From Billgrantia ethanolica (lineage in GTDB: Bacteria; Pseudomonadota; Gammaproteobacteria; Pseudomonadales; Halomonadaceae), in assembly GCF_021404305.1 (NCBI RefSeq), contig NZ_JABFTX010000005.1, forward strand, positions 1 through 64,000: a stretch of 64,000 bases of DNA, given 5' to 3'. The translations under genes and the position numbers were made by a program. Position 1 is the stretch's first letter, and every line of letters starts with the position of its first letter. This document shows, one piece after another, positions 51,690-60,866 of this stretch. The notes under the pieces are model-generated. The model did not search any database and was not told the DNA's origin. It saw only the letters and a list, made by a program, of their open reading frames with translations.

Positions 51690-51884
51690 GACCAGCGGTG
51701 TAGGTGTCTTGGTTATACCTTGGTAGTGGTTCGGGCTGAGGGGTGTTGCGCTCAGTCTCGCGGCTTTCTCACCTTTTGCTCGATATATCAACCTATTAAG
51801 AGTATCGGTCAGCCGCGAGCTTGGCTGCCTGAAGTGTTGTTTCAGCCACCTTGAATTTGACGGCGGGAATGCTGCGGGGGTAAT

Positions 51885-51922
51885 TTGTTCGCATCACAAA
51901 ACAAAGTTCGTTATTCGAACTT
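51885..51922 (+). promoter_or_regulatory. PcaR operator upstream of pcaIJF
   Basis: TTGTTCG (51885-51891), then AAGTTCGTTATTCGAACTT (51904-51922), 27 bp before pcaI. One base differs from the BKACE-gene dyad; the geometry is identical. Confidence 0.8.
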
Positions 51923-51948
51923 CAGCGAGAGCGCCCAGGAGACATATC

Positions 51949-52779
51949 ATGGCCGAGTTCCTGAGCCTGCATGACGCGGTGGCCCGCTACGTCGAAGACG
52001 GTGCCACCGTGGCCATGGAGGGTTTCACCCACCTGATTCCGTTCGCCGCCGGTCACGAAGTGATCCGCCAGAAGAAGCGCGACCTGACCCTGATCCGCAT
52101 GACGCCGGACCTGGTCTACGACCAGATGATCGGCGCCGGCTGCGCCAGGAAGGTGATCTTCTCCTGGGGTGGCAACCCCGGCGTGGGCTCGCTGCACCGC
52201 CTGCGCGACGCGGTCGAGAAGGGCTGGCCGCACAAGGTCGAGATCCTCGAGCACAGCCACGCCGCCATGGCCTGCGCCTTCGAGGCCGGCGCCGCCGGGC
52301 TGCCGCTGGCCGTGCTGCGCGGCTACGTTGGCAGTGAGCTGCCCAGCGTCAACGACCAGATCAAGTTCATCGAGTGCCCCTTCACCGGTGAGCGCCTGGC
52401 CGCGGTGCCGGCGGTGCGCCCGGACGTCTCCATCGTCCACGCGCAGAAGGCCGACCGCGCCGGCAATGTGCTGGTGGAAGGCATCGTCGGCGTGCAGAAG
52501 GAGGCGGTGCTGGCGGCCAAGCACAGCATCGTCACCGTCGAGGAGATCGTCGACGACCTGCGCGCCGAGGCCGACTATCACCCCAACGCTTGCATCATCC
52601 CGGGCTGGGCCATCAGCGCCATCGCCGTGGCCGAGAAGGGCTCGCTGCCCTCTTATGCCCACGGCTACTACCCGCGCAACAACGCCTTCTACAAGGAGTG
52701 GGACGGCATCGCCCGCGACCGCGACACCTTCACCCGGTGGATCGAAGAGAACGTCATGAAAGCAGGGGGGAACGCCTGA
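51949..52779 (+). CDS. pcaI: 3-oxoadipate CoA-transferase subunit A
   Basis: 276 aa. Transfers CoA from succinyl-CoA to 3-oxoadipate together with PcaJ. Glutaconate-CoA-transferase-like alpha subunit: VEDGATVAMEGFTHLIPFAAGHEVIRQKKRDLTLIRMTPDL and FSWGGNPGVGSLHRLRDAVEKGWP match Pseudomonas PcaI closely. Stop overlaps the pcaJ start by one base (TGATG). Confidence 0.93.
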   Translation: MAEFLSLHDAVARYVEDGATVAMEGFTHLIPFAAGHEVIRQKKRDLTLIRMTPDLVYDQMIGAGCARKVIFSWGGNPGVGSLHRLRDAVEKGWPHKVEILEHSHAAMACAFEAGAAGLPLAVLRGYVGSELPSVNDQIKFIECPFTGERLAAVPAVRPDVSIVHAQKADRAGNVLVEGIVGVQKEAVLAAKHSIVTVEEIVDDLRAEADYHPNACIIPGWAISAIAVAEKGSLPSYAHGYYPRNNAFYKEWDGIARDRDTFTRWIEENVMKAGGNA

Positions 52780-53567
52780 TGAGTACTGTCGATAAGGGCT
52801 TGGACTACACCTCGGCGGAAATGATGACCGTCACCGCGGCCCGCGCGCTGGAGAACGGCATGACCTGTTTCGTCGGCATCGGCCTGCCCAGTGAGGCGGC
52901 CAACCTGGCGCGCCTGACCCATGCCCCCGATGTGGTGCTGATCTACGAATCCGGCACCCTGCAGACCAAGCCCGACGTGCTGCCGCTCTCCATCGGCGAC
53001 GGTGAGCTGGCCGAAACCGCGCTCACCACCGTTTCCGTGCCGGAGATGTTTCGCTACTGGCTGCAGGGCGGCAAGATCGACGTGGGCTTCCTCGGCACCG
53101 CCCAGATCGACCGCTACTGCAACCTCAACACCACCCTGATCGGCGACTACCGCGAGCCCAAGGTGCGCCTGCCGGGCGGCGGCGGTGCGCCGGAAATCGC
53201 GACGAACGCGGGTGAGGTATTCATCACCCTGAAGCACTCCAAGCGCGCCTTCGTCGATCGGGTCGACTTCGTCACCACCCTGGGCTTCGGCCGCGACGGC
53301 AAGGGCCGCGACGGCGTGCCCAACATCGGCAAGGGACCGACCCGGGTCATCACCGACCTGTGCGTGATGAAGCCCGACCCCGAGACCAAGGAGCTGGTGG
53401 TGGTTTCGCTGCACTCTGGCGTGAGCCGCGAGGACGTGATCGAGGCCACCGGCTGGGAGATCCGCTTCGCCGACACCCTCGAGGCCACGCCGGAGCCGAG
53501 CGCCAACGAACTCGAGATCCTGCGTGAATTGAAGGCTCGCACCGAGCGCGCCCATAGCGTTCAGTAA
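52779..53567 (+). CDS. pcaJ: 3-oxoadipate CoA-transferase subunit B
   Basis: 262 aa from ATG 52779; an in-frame upstream extension lies within pcaI and is rejected. Motifs FVGIGLPSEAANLARLTHAPDVVLIYESGTLQTKP (active-site Glu in the YESG segment) and RLPGGGGAPEIATNAGEVF match the beta subunit. Heteromeric with PcaI; followed 18 bp later by pcaF. Confidence 0.93.
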   Translation: MSTVDKGLDYTSAEMMTVTAARALENGMTCFVGIGLPSEAANLARLTHAPDVVLIYESGTLQTKPDVLPLSIGDGELAETALTTVSVPEMFRYWLQGGKIDVGFLGTAQIDRYCNLNTTLIGDYREPKVRLPGGGGAPEIATNAGEVFITLKHSKRAFVDRVDFVTTLGFGRDGKGRDGVPNIGKGPTRVITDLCVMKPDPETKELVVVSLHSGVSREDVIEATGWEIRFADTLEATPEPSANELEILRELKARTERAHSVQ

Positions 53568-53585
53568 GCCGAACAGGAGAGTCCC

Positions 53586-54788
<1,203 letters not shown>

Positions 54789-54864
54789 GCGAGACTGAGA
54801 TTGGAACCAGGGCCGGCGGTGAGGAACTGCCGGCTTTTCCCGTTGCACTGCAGGGAGAAGGAAC

Positions 54865-56064
54865 ATGGCATTTCTAACCATCGACGGCCGCAGCGTCGCC
54901 TATCGCCTGCTCGGCCCCGAGGCGCTGCCGCTGGTGGTGCTGGCGCATCCGCTGGGCATGAGCCAGGCGGTGTGGGACGAGCTGCTGCCGGCGCTGCTGC
55001 CACGCTACCGCGTGCTGACCTGGGACCTGCCCGGCCACGGGGCCAGCCAGGCCTGGCCGGCCGAAGGCGGCGAGATCACCCCGGCGACGCTGGCCCGCGA
55101 GGCGCTGGCGCTGGTCGAACATGCCGGTGCCTCGCGCTTCCACTTCGTCGGCACCTCCATCGGCGGCGTGGTCGGCCAGCAGCTGATCAGTGAGCACGCC
55201 GAGCGGCTCTACTCCGTAACCCTGACCAACACCGGCGCGGTGATCGGCAATGCCGAACTGTGGAGCACCCGCGCTGAGCGCATTCGTCAGGAGGGCCTGG
55301 CGGCCATGGCCGAGGAGATCGTACCGCGCTGGTTCGCGCCGGCCTGCTTCGAGGCCGAACCGGCGCTCAAGGCCGGCTGGTGCACCCAGATGGGCCGCGG
55401 CGACGACGAATCCTACGCCCGCCTGTGCGAGATGCTCGGCCGCACCGACTTCCGCGGCAAGCTGAAAGGGCCGCTCGCCGAGCATCCGGGCATCGGCGTG
55501 CACCTGCTCGGCGGCAGCGCCGACGTGGCCACCCCGCCGGAGACCCTGCAGGCCCTGGCCGCCGAGTGTGGCGGGGCGCCGCTGGAGATCCTCGAAGGCA
55601 TTGCCCACGTGCCCTCGGTGGAGGCGCCCGCCGCCATGGCCAAGCGGCTGCTGCTGTGGATGGCCAGCGAGCGTGAGGACGTCGGCGAGCATGGCGTGAG
55701 CTATGCCGAGGGTCTCGAGACCCGCAAGCAGGTGCTCGGCGAGGAGCACGTCGCCCGCGCCAGCCGGAACGCCAACAGCCTCGACGCCCCCTTCCAGCAG
55801 ATGATCACCCGGCTGGCCTGGGGCGAGCTGTGGAGCAACGACGACCTCACCCGCCGCGAACGCAGCCTGATCACTACCGGCATCCTCGCCGCCCTGGGCC
55901 GCGAGGAGCTCACGCTGCACCTCAAGACCGCCAAGCGCATCGGCCTCAGCGAAGCGGAACTGCGCCAGGTTCTGATGCACGTGGCGATCTACGCCGGCGT
56001 ACCGACGGCGAACCATGCGTTTGCGTTGGCCAAGGAGCTGGGCTGGGGCGAGGAGCTAGGCTGA
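54865..56064 (+). CDS. pcaL: fused 3-oxoadipate enol-lactonase / 4-carboxymuconolactone decarboxylase
   Basis: 399 aa joining PcaD and PcaC activities. Residues 1 to about 260 form an alpha/beta hydrolase (HPLGMSQAVWDE oxyanion region, nucleophile Ser98 in FVGTSIGG, LGGSADVATPPE with the acidic residue, IAHVPSVEAP with His). Residues about 272-399 form a carboxymuconolactone decarboxylase domain (EGLETRKQVLGEEHVARA, LTRRERSLITTGILAALGREEL). The fusion performs two consecutive pathway steps; it is known as PcaL in actinobacteria and some proteobacteria. Confidence 0.94.
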   Translation: MAFLTIDGRSVAYRLLGPEALPLVVLAHPLGMSQAVWDELLPALLPRYRVLTWDLPGHGASQAWPAEGGEITPATLAREALALVEHAGASRFHFVGTSIGGVVGQQLISEHAERLYSVTLTNTGAVIGNAELWSTRAERIRQEGLAAMAEEIVPRWFAPACFEAEPALKAGWCTQMGRGDDESYARLCEMLGRTDFRGKLKGPLAEHPGIGVHLLGGSADVATPPETLQALAAECGGAPLEILEGIAHVPSVEAPAAMAKRLLLWMASEREDVGEHGVSYAEGLETRKQVLGEEHVARASRNANSLDAPFQQMITRLAWGELWSNDDLTRRERSLITTGILAALGREELTLHLKTAKRIGLSEAELRQVLMHVAIYAGVPTANHAFALAKELGWGEELG

Positions 56065-56129
56065 CTTGGGGCAGAGGCAGGAAGTCGTCCGAGCCTTCCT
56101 GCCCGGTTCACGTTCTTGTGACGAGAAAT

Positions 56130-56185
56130 AAAAAAACCCGCGCAACTTGAGCGTGAGGACCGAAGTCCACATAGGCTTGGCGGGT
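56130..56185 (-). terminator. orphan minus-strand structured terminator
   Basis: On the minus strand, ACCCGC and GCGGGT close a 50-nt structure with an inner GGAC / GTCC hairpin, followed by a run of seven T. There is no minus-strand gene that would need it: pcaL and higB both read plus. It may end an unannotated RNA or be a remnant of the element that brought higBA. Confidence 0.5.
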
Positions 56186-56369
56186 GTATTGAGGCCAATT
56201 CTAGGCGTACCGATATTCGGGATGCAAGGTTTCTACGGCTGCCTTTGTCTGGCGTCTTCCATGCGTTGGCTCATCTCGCGAGCTTCGTATAACCGGGGCT
56301 GGGTAAGTGGCATCACCATGATTTGGTAGAGCGGTGGGGCAGCGTAGGGAACCACTCGCCTTGCGCATG

Positions 56370-56384
56370 GTCCCATATTGGGAC
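56370..56384. promoter_or_regulatory. HigA autoregulatory operator candidate
   Basis: GTCCCA-TAT-TGGGAC, perfect 6-bp arms, ending 12 bp before the higB start codon. Palindromes here are normal targets of the HigBA complex. Confidence 0.6.
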
Positions 56385-56396
56385 ATCATTGGCGCT

Positions 56397-56699
56397 ATGA
56401 GGATCATCGCCATCAAGTATCTGCGTGACTTTTGGCGGCAACACCCCGATGCCAAGGCGTCATTGGAAGCTTGGGTCGATGAGGTGAAGCATGCCGAATG
56501 GAAAGATGCGCATGACATCAAGGCCAAATACCGCAGCGCCAGCCCTGTGGGCAACAAGCGTGTGGTGTTCAACATCAAAGGTAACGACTATCGACTGATC
56601 GTCGCCGTTGCCTACCGATTTGGCGCGGTCTACATCAAGTTCATCGGCACGCACGCGGAATATGACAAAGTCGATGCCGAAACCGTAGAGATGGAGTAA
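56397..56699 (+). CDS. higB: HigB-type mRNA interferase toxin
   Basis: 100 aa from ATG 56397 (MRIIAIKYLRDFWRQHPDAKASLEAWVDEVKHA), the standard HigB N-terminus and size; an earlier in-frame start covers the operator. VVFNIKGNDYRLIVAVAYRFGAVYIKFIGTHAEYDKVDA holds the RelE-fold core with the basic and acidic residues used for mRNA cleavage. Toxin precedes antitoxin, as is typical for HigBA. Three bases separate it from higA. Inserted between pcaL and pcaQ. Confidence 0.92.
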   Translation: MRIIAIKYLRDFWRQHPDAKASLEAWVDEVKHAEWKDAHDIKAKYRSASPVGNKRVVFNIKGNDYRLIVAVAYRFGAVYIKFIGTHAEYDKVDAETVEME

Positions 56700-56702
56700 C
56701 CC

Positions 56703-57074
56703 ATGGATATTCGCCCCATTCGTACCGAGGACGATTATCAGGCCGCCCTGCGGGAAGTTTCTGGCTATTTCGATAATGAGCCGGAGCCCGGCACCGAGGA
56801 AGGCGACCGCTTCGAGATCCTCCTGACGCTGATCGAGGCCTTTGAAGCCAAGCACTTTCCCGTGGACCTGCCGGATCCCATTGAGGCGATTAAGTTTCGC
56901 ATGGAACAGCAGGGGCTCACGCCCAAGGATCTCGAGCCCGCTCTTGGTCGTCGCAATCGCGTCTATGAGATCCTGAATGGCAAGCGGAACCTGACCCTCG
57001 CCATGGTCTGGAAACTACACGACATGTTCGGTATTCCTGCCGAGAGCCTGATCAAGCCACCTCACCATGCCTGA
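56703..57074 (+). CDS. higA: HigA-type antitoxin with C-terminal HTH
   Basis: 123 aa. The N-terminal part (about 1-70) is acidic and would contact HigB; residues about 75-115 form an XRE-type HTH (MEQQGLTPKDLEPALGRRNRVYEILNGKRNLTLAMVWKLHDMFGI). The arrangement matches HigA antitoxins of gammaproteobacteria. Co-transcribed with higB and followed by a terminator. Confidence 0.92.
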   Translation: MDIRPIRTEDDYQAALREVSGYFDNEPEPGTEEGDRFEILLTLIEAFEAKHFPVDLPDPIEAIKFRMEQQGLTPKDLEPALGRRNRVYEILNGKRNLTLAMVWKLHDMFGIPAESLIKPPHHA

Positions 57075-57131
57075 TAGTCAGTTTGCGCATAGACTGATTC
57101 ATCAGCAAAGAGAGTGCACAAGTCGCACCAT

Positions 57132-57162
57132 CCGAACCGGCCGCCTGGCCGGTTCGGCTTTC
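57132..57162 (+). terminator. terminator after higBA
   Basis: Perfect 11-bp stem CCGAACCGGCC / GGCCGGTTCGG with a 4-nt loop, then CTTTCC. It closes the higBA unit and separates it from pcaQ. Confidence 0.7.
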
Positions 57163-57251
57163 CATGGTCGTCATTTCGTTCTTCGGGTACCTTCTGATAT
57201 TCGCTGCTAGTCGCTGATAGTTGGCTCGCCTTACGCCAGTAGGAAAACCCC

Positions 57252-58187
57252 ATGCTCAATGCCCGTATCAAGCTGCGCCATCTGCAGGCCTTCCTCGAGG
57301 TGGCCCGCCAGCGCAGCTTCGCCCGGGCCGCCGAGCGGCTGGCGATCACCCAGCCGGGCATCTCCAAGACCATTCGCGAGCTGGAAGAGAGCCTCGGTGC
57401 TTCACTGTTCGAACGCACGCCCCAGGGCGTGGCGCTGACCCAGGCGGGCCTGACCCTGCTGCGCCATGCCGGGCCGGCCATGCGCGCGCTGGAAGAGGGC
57501 GTGGCCGCGGTGGGCGACGTGCGCCTGGGCGCCCACGACCTGCGCGTGGGGGCGCTCTCCACGGTGGAGAGCCGGCTGCTGCCCGAGGCCATCCGCCGTT
57601 GGCACGCCGCGCCCGGCGGGCAGAACGCGGTGGGCGTCAACGTGGTAGTCGGCGCCAGCGCCTTCCTGCTCTCGCGTCTGCGCCGCGGCGAGCTCGATCT
57701 GGTAGTAGGGCGCATGACCGAGGCCCGCGAGATCCGCGACTTGGCCTTCGAGCATCTCTACTACGAGCCGCTGCTGCTGTGTGTGCGCCGCGGCCACCCG
57801 CTGGCCGGCATCGCGCCGCTGGAAGCCGCCCGGCTGGGCGAATTCCCCTGGGTGCTGCCGCCCCTGCAGACCACCCTGCGCCAGCAGGTAGACAGCTTCT
57901 GCGTGCGCCACTCGCTGACGCTGATGAGCCAGCGGCTGGAGACGCTCTCGCTGCCCATCAGCCGTCACTACACCCTGGAGAGCGATGCCATCTGGGTCGT
58001 GCCCGAAGAGGCCGTGGCCGAAGACCTGGCGGCGGGGCGGCTGTGTCGCCTCGGCATCGAGCTGGAACCCCGCGGCGGTTCCGTCGGGCTGTGCTACAAC
58101 GCCAGCATGCAGCCCTCGCTGGCGCTGGAGGCCTTCTGCGAAGTACTGCGCGAAGTGAGCGCCGAGCGCGGCGCCGGGAGCAATTGA
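57252..58187 (+). CDS. pcaQ: LysR-family regulator PcaQ
   Basis: 311 aa. N-terminal HTH (LRHLQAFLEVARQRSFARAAERLAITQPGISKTIRELEESLG, about 8-50) and a C-terminal inducer domain. The N-terminus MLNARIKLRHLQAFLEVAR is typical of PcaQ, which activates protocatechuate genes in response to beta-carboxymuconate. Here it lies on the same strand as pcaHG, 131 bp upstream, with a matching ATAACC-N4-GGTTAT site between them; the usual arrangement is divergent. Confidence 0.92.
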   Translation: MLNARIKLRHLQAFLEVARQRSFARAAERLAITQPGISKTIRELEESLGASLFERTPQGVALTQAGLTLLRHAGPAMRALEEGVAAVGDVRLGAHDLRVGALSTVESRLLPEAIRRWHAAPGGQNAVGVNVVVGASAFLLSRLRRGELDLVVGRMTEAREIRDLAFEHLYYEPLLLCVRRGHPLAGIAPLEAARLGEFPWVLPPLQTTLRQQVDSFCVRHSLTLMSQRLETLSLPISRHYTLESDAIWVVPEEAVAEDLAAGRLCRLGIELEPRGGSVGLCYNASMQPSLALEAFCEVLREVSAERGAGSN

Positions 58188-58212
58188 AAATAGCGTCATA
58201 GCGGCGGTGCAG

Positions 58213-58230
58213 CATAACCCAACGGTTATG
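58213..58230 (+). promoter_or_regulatory. PcaQ-binding site candidate
   Basis: CATAACC-CAAC-GGTTATG: perfect 7-bp arms with a 4-nt spacer. It matches the ATAACC-N4-GGTTAA motif reported for PcaQ of rhizobia except for the last base, and lies 89 bp before pcaH. Confidence 0.75.
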
Positions 58231-58318
58231 AGGGGTGCCCGAGTCGTCAATTGGCGGGCCTTTGGCGAGAGGCCACACTGGGCGAGACAAGACCACTCTC
58301 CCCAAGAGACGACACGCC

Positions 58319-59059
58319 ATGCAAGATCACAACAAGCGCTTCGTGGAGCGCGACCGTAACTGGCACCCCCCGGCCTACGCCCCCGGCTACAAGACCAGCG
58401 TGCCCCGCTCGCCGCAGCAGGCCCTGGCCAGCATGCAGCAAGCCACCGCTTCCGAACTCACCGGCCCCGACTTCCGCCACCTGCGCATGGGCCCCCACGA
58501 CAACGACCTGCTGCTCAACTTCCGCGAAGACCCGTCGCTTTCGGGCGCGGCCGGCCTGCCGGTGGGTGAGCGCATCATCATGTTCGGCCGCGTGATCGAC
58601 CAGTTCGGCAAGCCGGTGCCACACACCCTGGTCGAGATGTGGCAGGCCAACGCCGGCGGGCGCTACCGTCACAAGAACGACCGCTACCTCGCTCCGCTCG
58701 ACCCCGGCTTCGGCGGCGTGGGCCGTACCCTCACCGACGAGCAGGGCTGGTACCGCTTCCGCACCATCAAGCCCGGCCCGTACCCCTGGCCCAACGACCC
58801 CAACAGCTGGCGCCCCTCGCACATCCACGTCTCGGTGATGGGCCCCTCGATCTCCACCCGCCTGATCACCCAGATGTACTTCGAGGGCGATCCGCTGATT
58901 CCGCTGTGCCCCATCGTCCACACCATCAAGGACCCGGCCGCGGTCGAGACCATGATCGGCCGCCTCGACATGGCACGCAGCAAGCCCATGGACTGCCTGG
59001 CCTACCGCTTCGACCTGGTGGTACGCGGCGAGCTGCAGACCTATTTCGAAAATCAGTAA
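58319..59059 (+). CDS. pcaH: protocatechuate 3,4-dioxygenase beta subunit
   Basis: 246 aa from ATG 58319; an upstream GTG at 58235 would cover the promoter and is rejected. Carries the Fe(III) ligands: Tyr116 (GGRYRHKND), Tyr155 (GPYPWPN), His168 and His170 (RPSHIHVSV), with the spacing of the Pseudomonas enzyme. Cleaves protocatechuate between the hydroxyls to beta-carboxymuconate. Cytosolic (alpha-beta-Fe) multimer with PcaG. Confidence 0.95.
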   Translation: MQDHNKRFVERDRNWHPPAYAPGYKTSVPRSPQQALASMQQATASELTGPDFRHLRMGPHDNDLLLNFREDPSLSGAAGLPVGERIIMFGRVIDQFGKPVPHTLVEMWQANAGGRYRHKNDRYLAPLDPGFGGVGRTLTDEQGWYRFRTIKPGPYPWPNDPNSWRPSHIHVSVMGPSISTRLITQMYFEGDPLIPLCPIVHTIKDPAAVETMIGRLDMARSKPMDCLAYRFDLVVRGELQTYFENQ

Positions 59060-59089
59060 GCGGGTTCGAGAATCAGTGAGGGAAATCAC

Positions 59090-59722
59090 ATGAAACAGCC
59101 AAACAGCGTCCCCACCAGCGAGCTGATGCTGCGCGAGACCGCCTCCCAGACCGCCGGGCCCTACGTACACATCGGCCTGGCCCTGGCCGCCGCGGGCAAC
59201 CCGACCCGCGACGAAGAGATCTGGAACGAGATGGCCAAGCCCGGCGCCGAGGGCGAGCTGATCGAAGTCGTTGGCACCGTGATCGACGGCAACGGCGACC
59301 TGGTACGCGACGCTTTCCTCGAAGCCTGGCAGGCCGACGCCAACGGCGTCTACCAGCCCGAGTTCGACCTCAAGAAGCCGTTCAACAGCTTCGGGCGCAC
59401 CGCCACCACCTTCGACCACGGCAGCGAATGGTCGCTGAAGACCGTCAAGCCCGGCCCGGTGGCCCACCCCAACGGCCAGCTCATGGCGCCGCACATCAAC
59501 CTGGCGATCTTCGCCCGCGGCATCAACATCCAGCTGCAGACCCGCCTCTACTTCGAGGACGAAGCCGAGGCCAACGCCGCCTGCCCGGTGCTCTCGCGCA
59601 TCGAATCGCCGACCCGCCGCCAGACCCTCATCGCCAAGCGCGAAGAAGCCGACGGCAAGGTGCGCTACCGCCTCGACATCAGGCTGCAGGGCGAAGGCGA
59701 GACGGTGTTCTTCGATTTCTGA
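59090..59722 (+). CDS. pcaG: protocatechuate 3,4-dioxygenase alpha subunit
   Basis: 210 aa. Same fold as PcaH but without the iron ligands; LRETASQTAGPYVHIGLA opening and MAPHINLAIFARGINIQLQTRLYFEDE match the alpha chain. 30 bp after pcaH, GAGGGAAA upstream. Ends at a strong terminator. Completes the upper pathway; substrate may come from the aroQ-linked route or from hydroxybenzoate genes outside the window. Confidence 0.95.
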   Translation: MKQPNSVPTSELMLRETASQTAGPYVHIGLALAAAGNPTRDEEIWNEMAKPGAEGELIEVVGTVIDGNGDLVRDAFLEAWQADANGVYQPEFDLKKPFNSFGRTATTFDHGSEWSLKTVKPGPVAHPNGQLMAPHINLAIFARGINIQLQTRLYFEDEAEANAACPVLSRIESPTRRQTLIAKREEADGKVRYRLDIRLQGEGETVFFDF

Positions 59723-59767
59723 TTCTCCATCACCGCAGCGAATCCGCCCCAAGAGGGCCGCAAGACA

Positions 59768-59804
59768 CCGAGAGCCGGCACACGTGCCGGCTCTCGGTTT
59801 TTTT
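59768..59804 (+). terminator. rho-independent terminator after pcaHG
   Basis: Perfect 14-bp stem with core GAGAGCCGGCAC / GTGCCGGCTCTC, then seven T. One of the clearest terminators in the window. Confidence 0.92.
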
Positions 59805-59847
59805 GGCCATTGGCATGACGCAGGTCATGCGACTAAAGGCGAATAAG

Positions 59848-59877
59848 TTAGACCAAAGTCTAAATTTCGGGTATTCT
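59848..59877 (+). promoter_or_regulatory. promoter with overlapping TTAGAC-CAAA-GTCTAA dyad
   Basis: A perfect 16-nt dyad (59848-59863) overlaps a possible -35 (TTAGAC); TATTCT (59872-59877) would be the -10, 18 bp away. The inner 14-mer is identical to 1452-1465. It lies 37 bp before a small gene. Confidence 0.5.
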
Positions 59878-59913
59878 GTTAGCATCCTCATGAAGTAACC
59901 GAGATACCCAGCC

Positions 59914-60072
59914 ATGACCACCCAGACGCTTTCCCACACCGCAGTCGCCACCCAAACCAGCGCTCCCCTGATCAAGCGCATCGGCTCTGCCGCGTACCGT
60001 CTGCTCGAGCGGATGAGCGAAGCTGCCTACCGCCAGCATGCGCCTCGTCTGCGCAACAACTACTACCTCTAA
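59914..60072 (+). CDS. 52-aa small protein, unknown function
   Basis: Begins MTTQTLSHTAVATQTS and ends RLRNNYYL; the middle (KRIGSAAYRLLERMSEAAYRQHAPR) is a basic amphipathic helix. No signal peptide or metal site. Support for being real: its own promoter-like sequence with operator dyad, a strong terminator 43 bp downstream and GC-rich third codon positions. No recognised family; the ribosome-binding site (GAGAT) is weak. Confidence 0.55.
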   Translation: MTTQTLSHTAVATQTSAPLIKRIGSAAYRLLERMSEAAYRQHAPRLRNNYYL

Positions 60073-60115
60073 CGGGTAGTAGTGCCTGGCCGAGTCGGCC
60101 CGGTAATCAGATACG

Positions 60116-60151
60116 ACGAGAAGAGCCAGCGCCTGCGCTGGCTCTTCTCGT
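60116..60151. terminator. long hairpin after the small gene
   Basis: A 16- to 17-bp perfect stem (AGAAGAGCCAGCG / CGCTGGCTCTTCT core) with a very short loop and only a TCGTT tail. A similar shorter hairpin with the GCCAGC core follows the GST gene. Confidence 0.75.
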
Positions 60152-60239
60152 TATGGAGTGTCGATAGCGCGCGACCCCGTTCGATGAGTTCCGGAAACAG
60201 GCGAAACGGCAGATGCCAGCCAATCGATGGAGCCGGAAC

Positions 60240-60866
60240 ATGATGAAACTCTACGGAACGCCCCCGACCCGTACCCTGCGCGTGATCTGGATGCTCAACG
60301 AACTGGGCCTGGAGTATGAACAGGTCCCGGTGTATCTCATGCAAGGTGAGCACCTCAAGCCAGATTTCCTTGCGCTCAACCCTGCCGCCAAGGTTCCGGT
60401 GCTGGTCGACGGCGACCAGATCATCACCGAGTCGGCTGCGATACAGCTCTACCTGGCCGAGAAATATCCACAGGCGGGTTTCATCCCCAGCGCTGTGGAA
60501 GAACGCGCCCAGATGTACCGTTGGATCTTCTTCCTGATGACCGAGATCGAGCCACCGCTGTGGCGCATTGCCCGCCACACCTTCCTCTACTCGGACGAGA
60601 TGCGCATACCTCAGGACGTCGACCTGGCCAGGCAGGAGTGCAGGGAGATGCTGGCGGTGCTGGAGCGGCACATGCAGGAGCACGAGTACCTCGTCGGCGA
60701 CCGGCTCAGCGTCGCCGACTTCAACGCCGCCTACACCTTGGACTGGGCCAACGAAGAGAACTTGCTCGACGCCGCCCCGCGGCTGAGGGAGTTCCTGAAA
60801 ACGATGTACGCCCGCCCCACGGCGCCGCCCTCCATCGCCGTAGCGTTCGCGGCAATGGAGAGTTAG
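60240..60866 (+). CDS. glutathione S-transferase family protein
   Basis: 208 aa. Thioredoxin-like N-terminal domain: MMKLYGTPPTRTLRVIWMLNELGLEYEQVPV, cis-Pro motif AKVPVLVDG and ITESAAIQLYLAEKYP (glutathione-binding ESAAI). C-terminal helical domain with LVGDRLSVADFNAAYTLDWAN, the family N-capping motif. Start is ATG 60240 or 60243. Neighbours suggest detoxification alongside aromatic catabolism; the substrate is unknown. Confidence 0.9.
   Translation: MMKLYGTPPTRTLRVIWMLNELGLEYEQVPVYLMQGEHLKPDFLALNPAAKVPVLVDGDQIITESAAIQLYLAEKYPQAGFIPSAVEERAQMYRWIFFLMTEIEPPLWRIARHTFLYSDEMRIPQDVDLARQECREMLAVLERHMQEHEYLVGDRLSVADFNAAYTLDWANEENLLDAAPRLREFLKTMYARPTAPPSIAVAFAAMES

Noticed and set aside
56130..56396. 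Possible integron attC site or P4-type phage immunity RNA
   Set aside because: The structure lacks the attC core sites, and I cannot align it to a known P4-like RNA with confidence; kept only as an orphan terminator.
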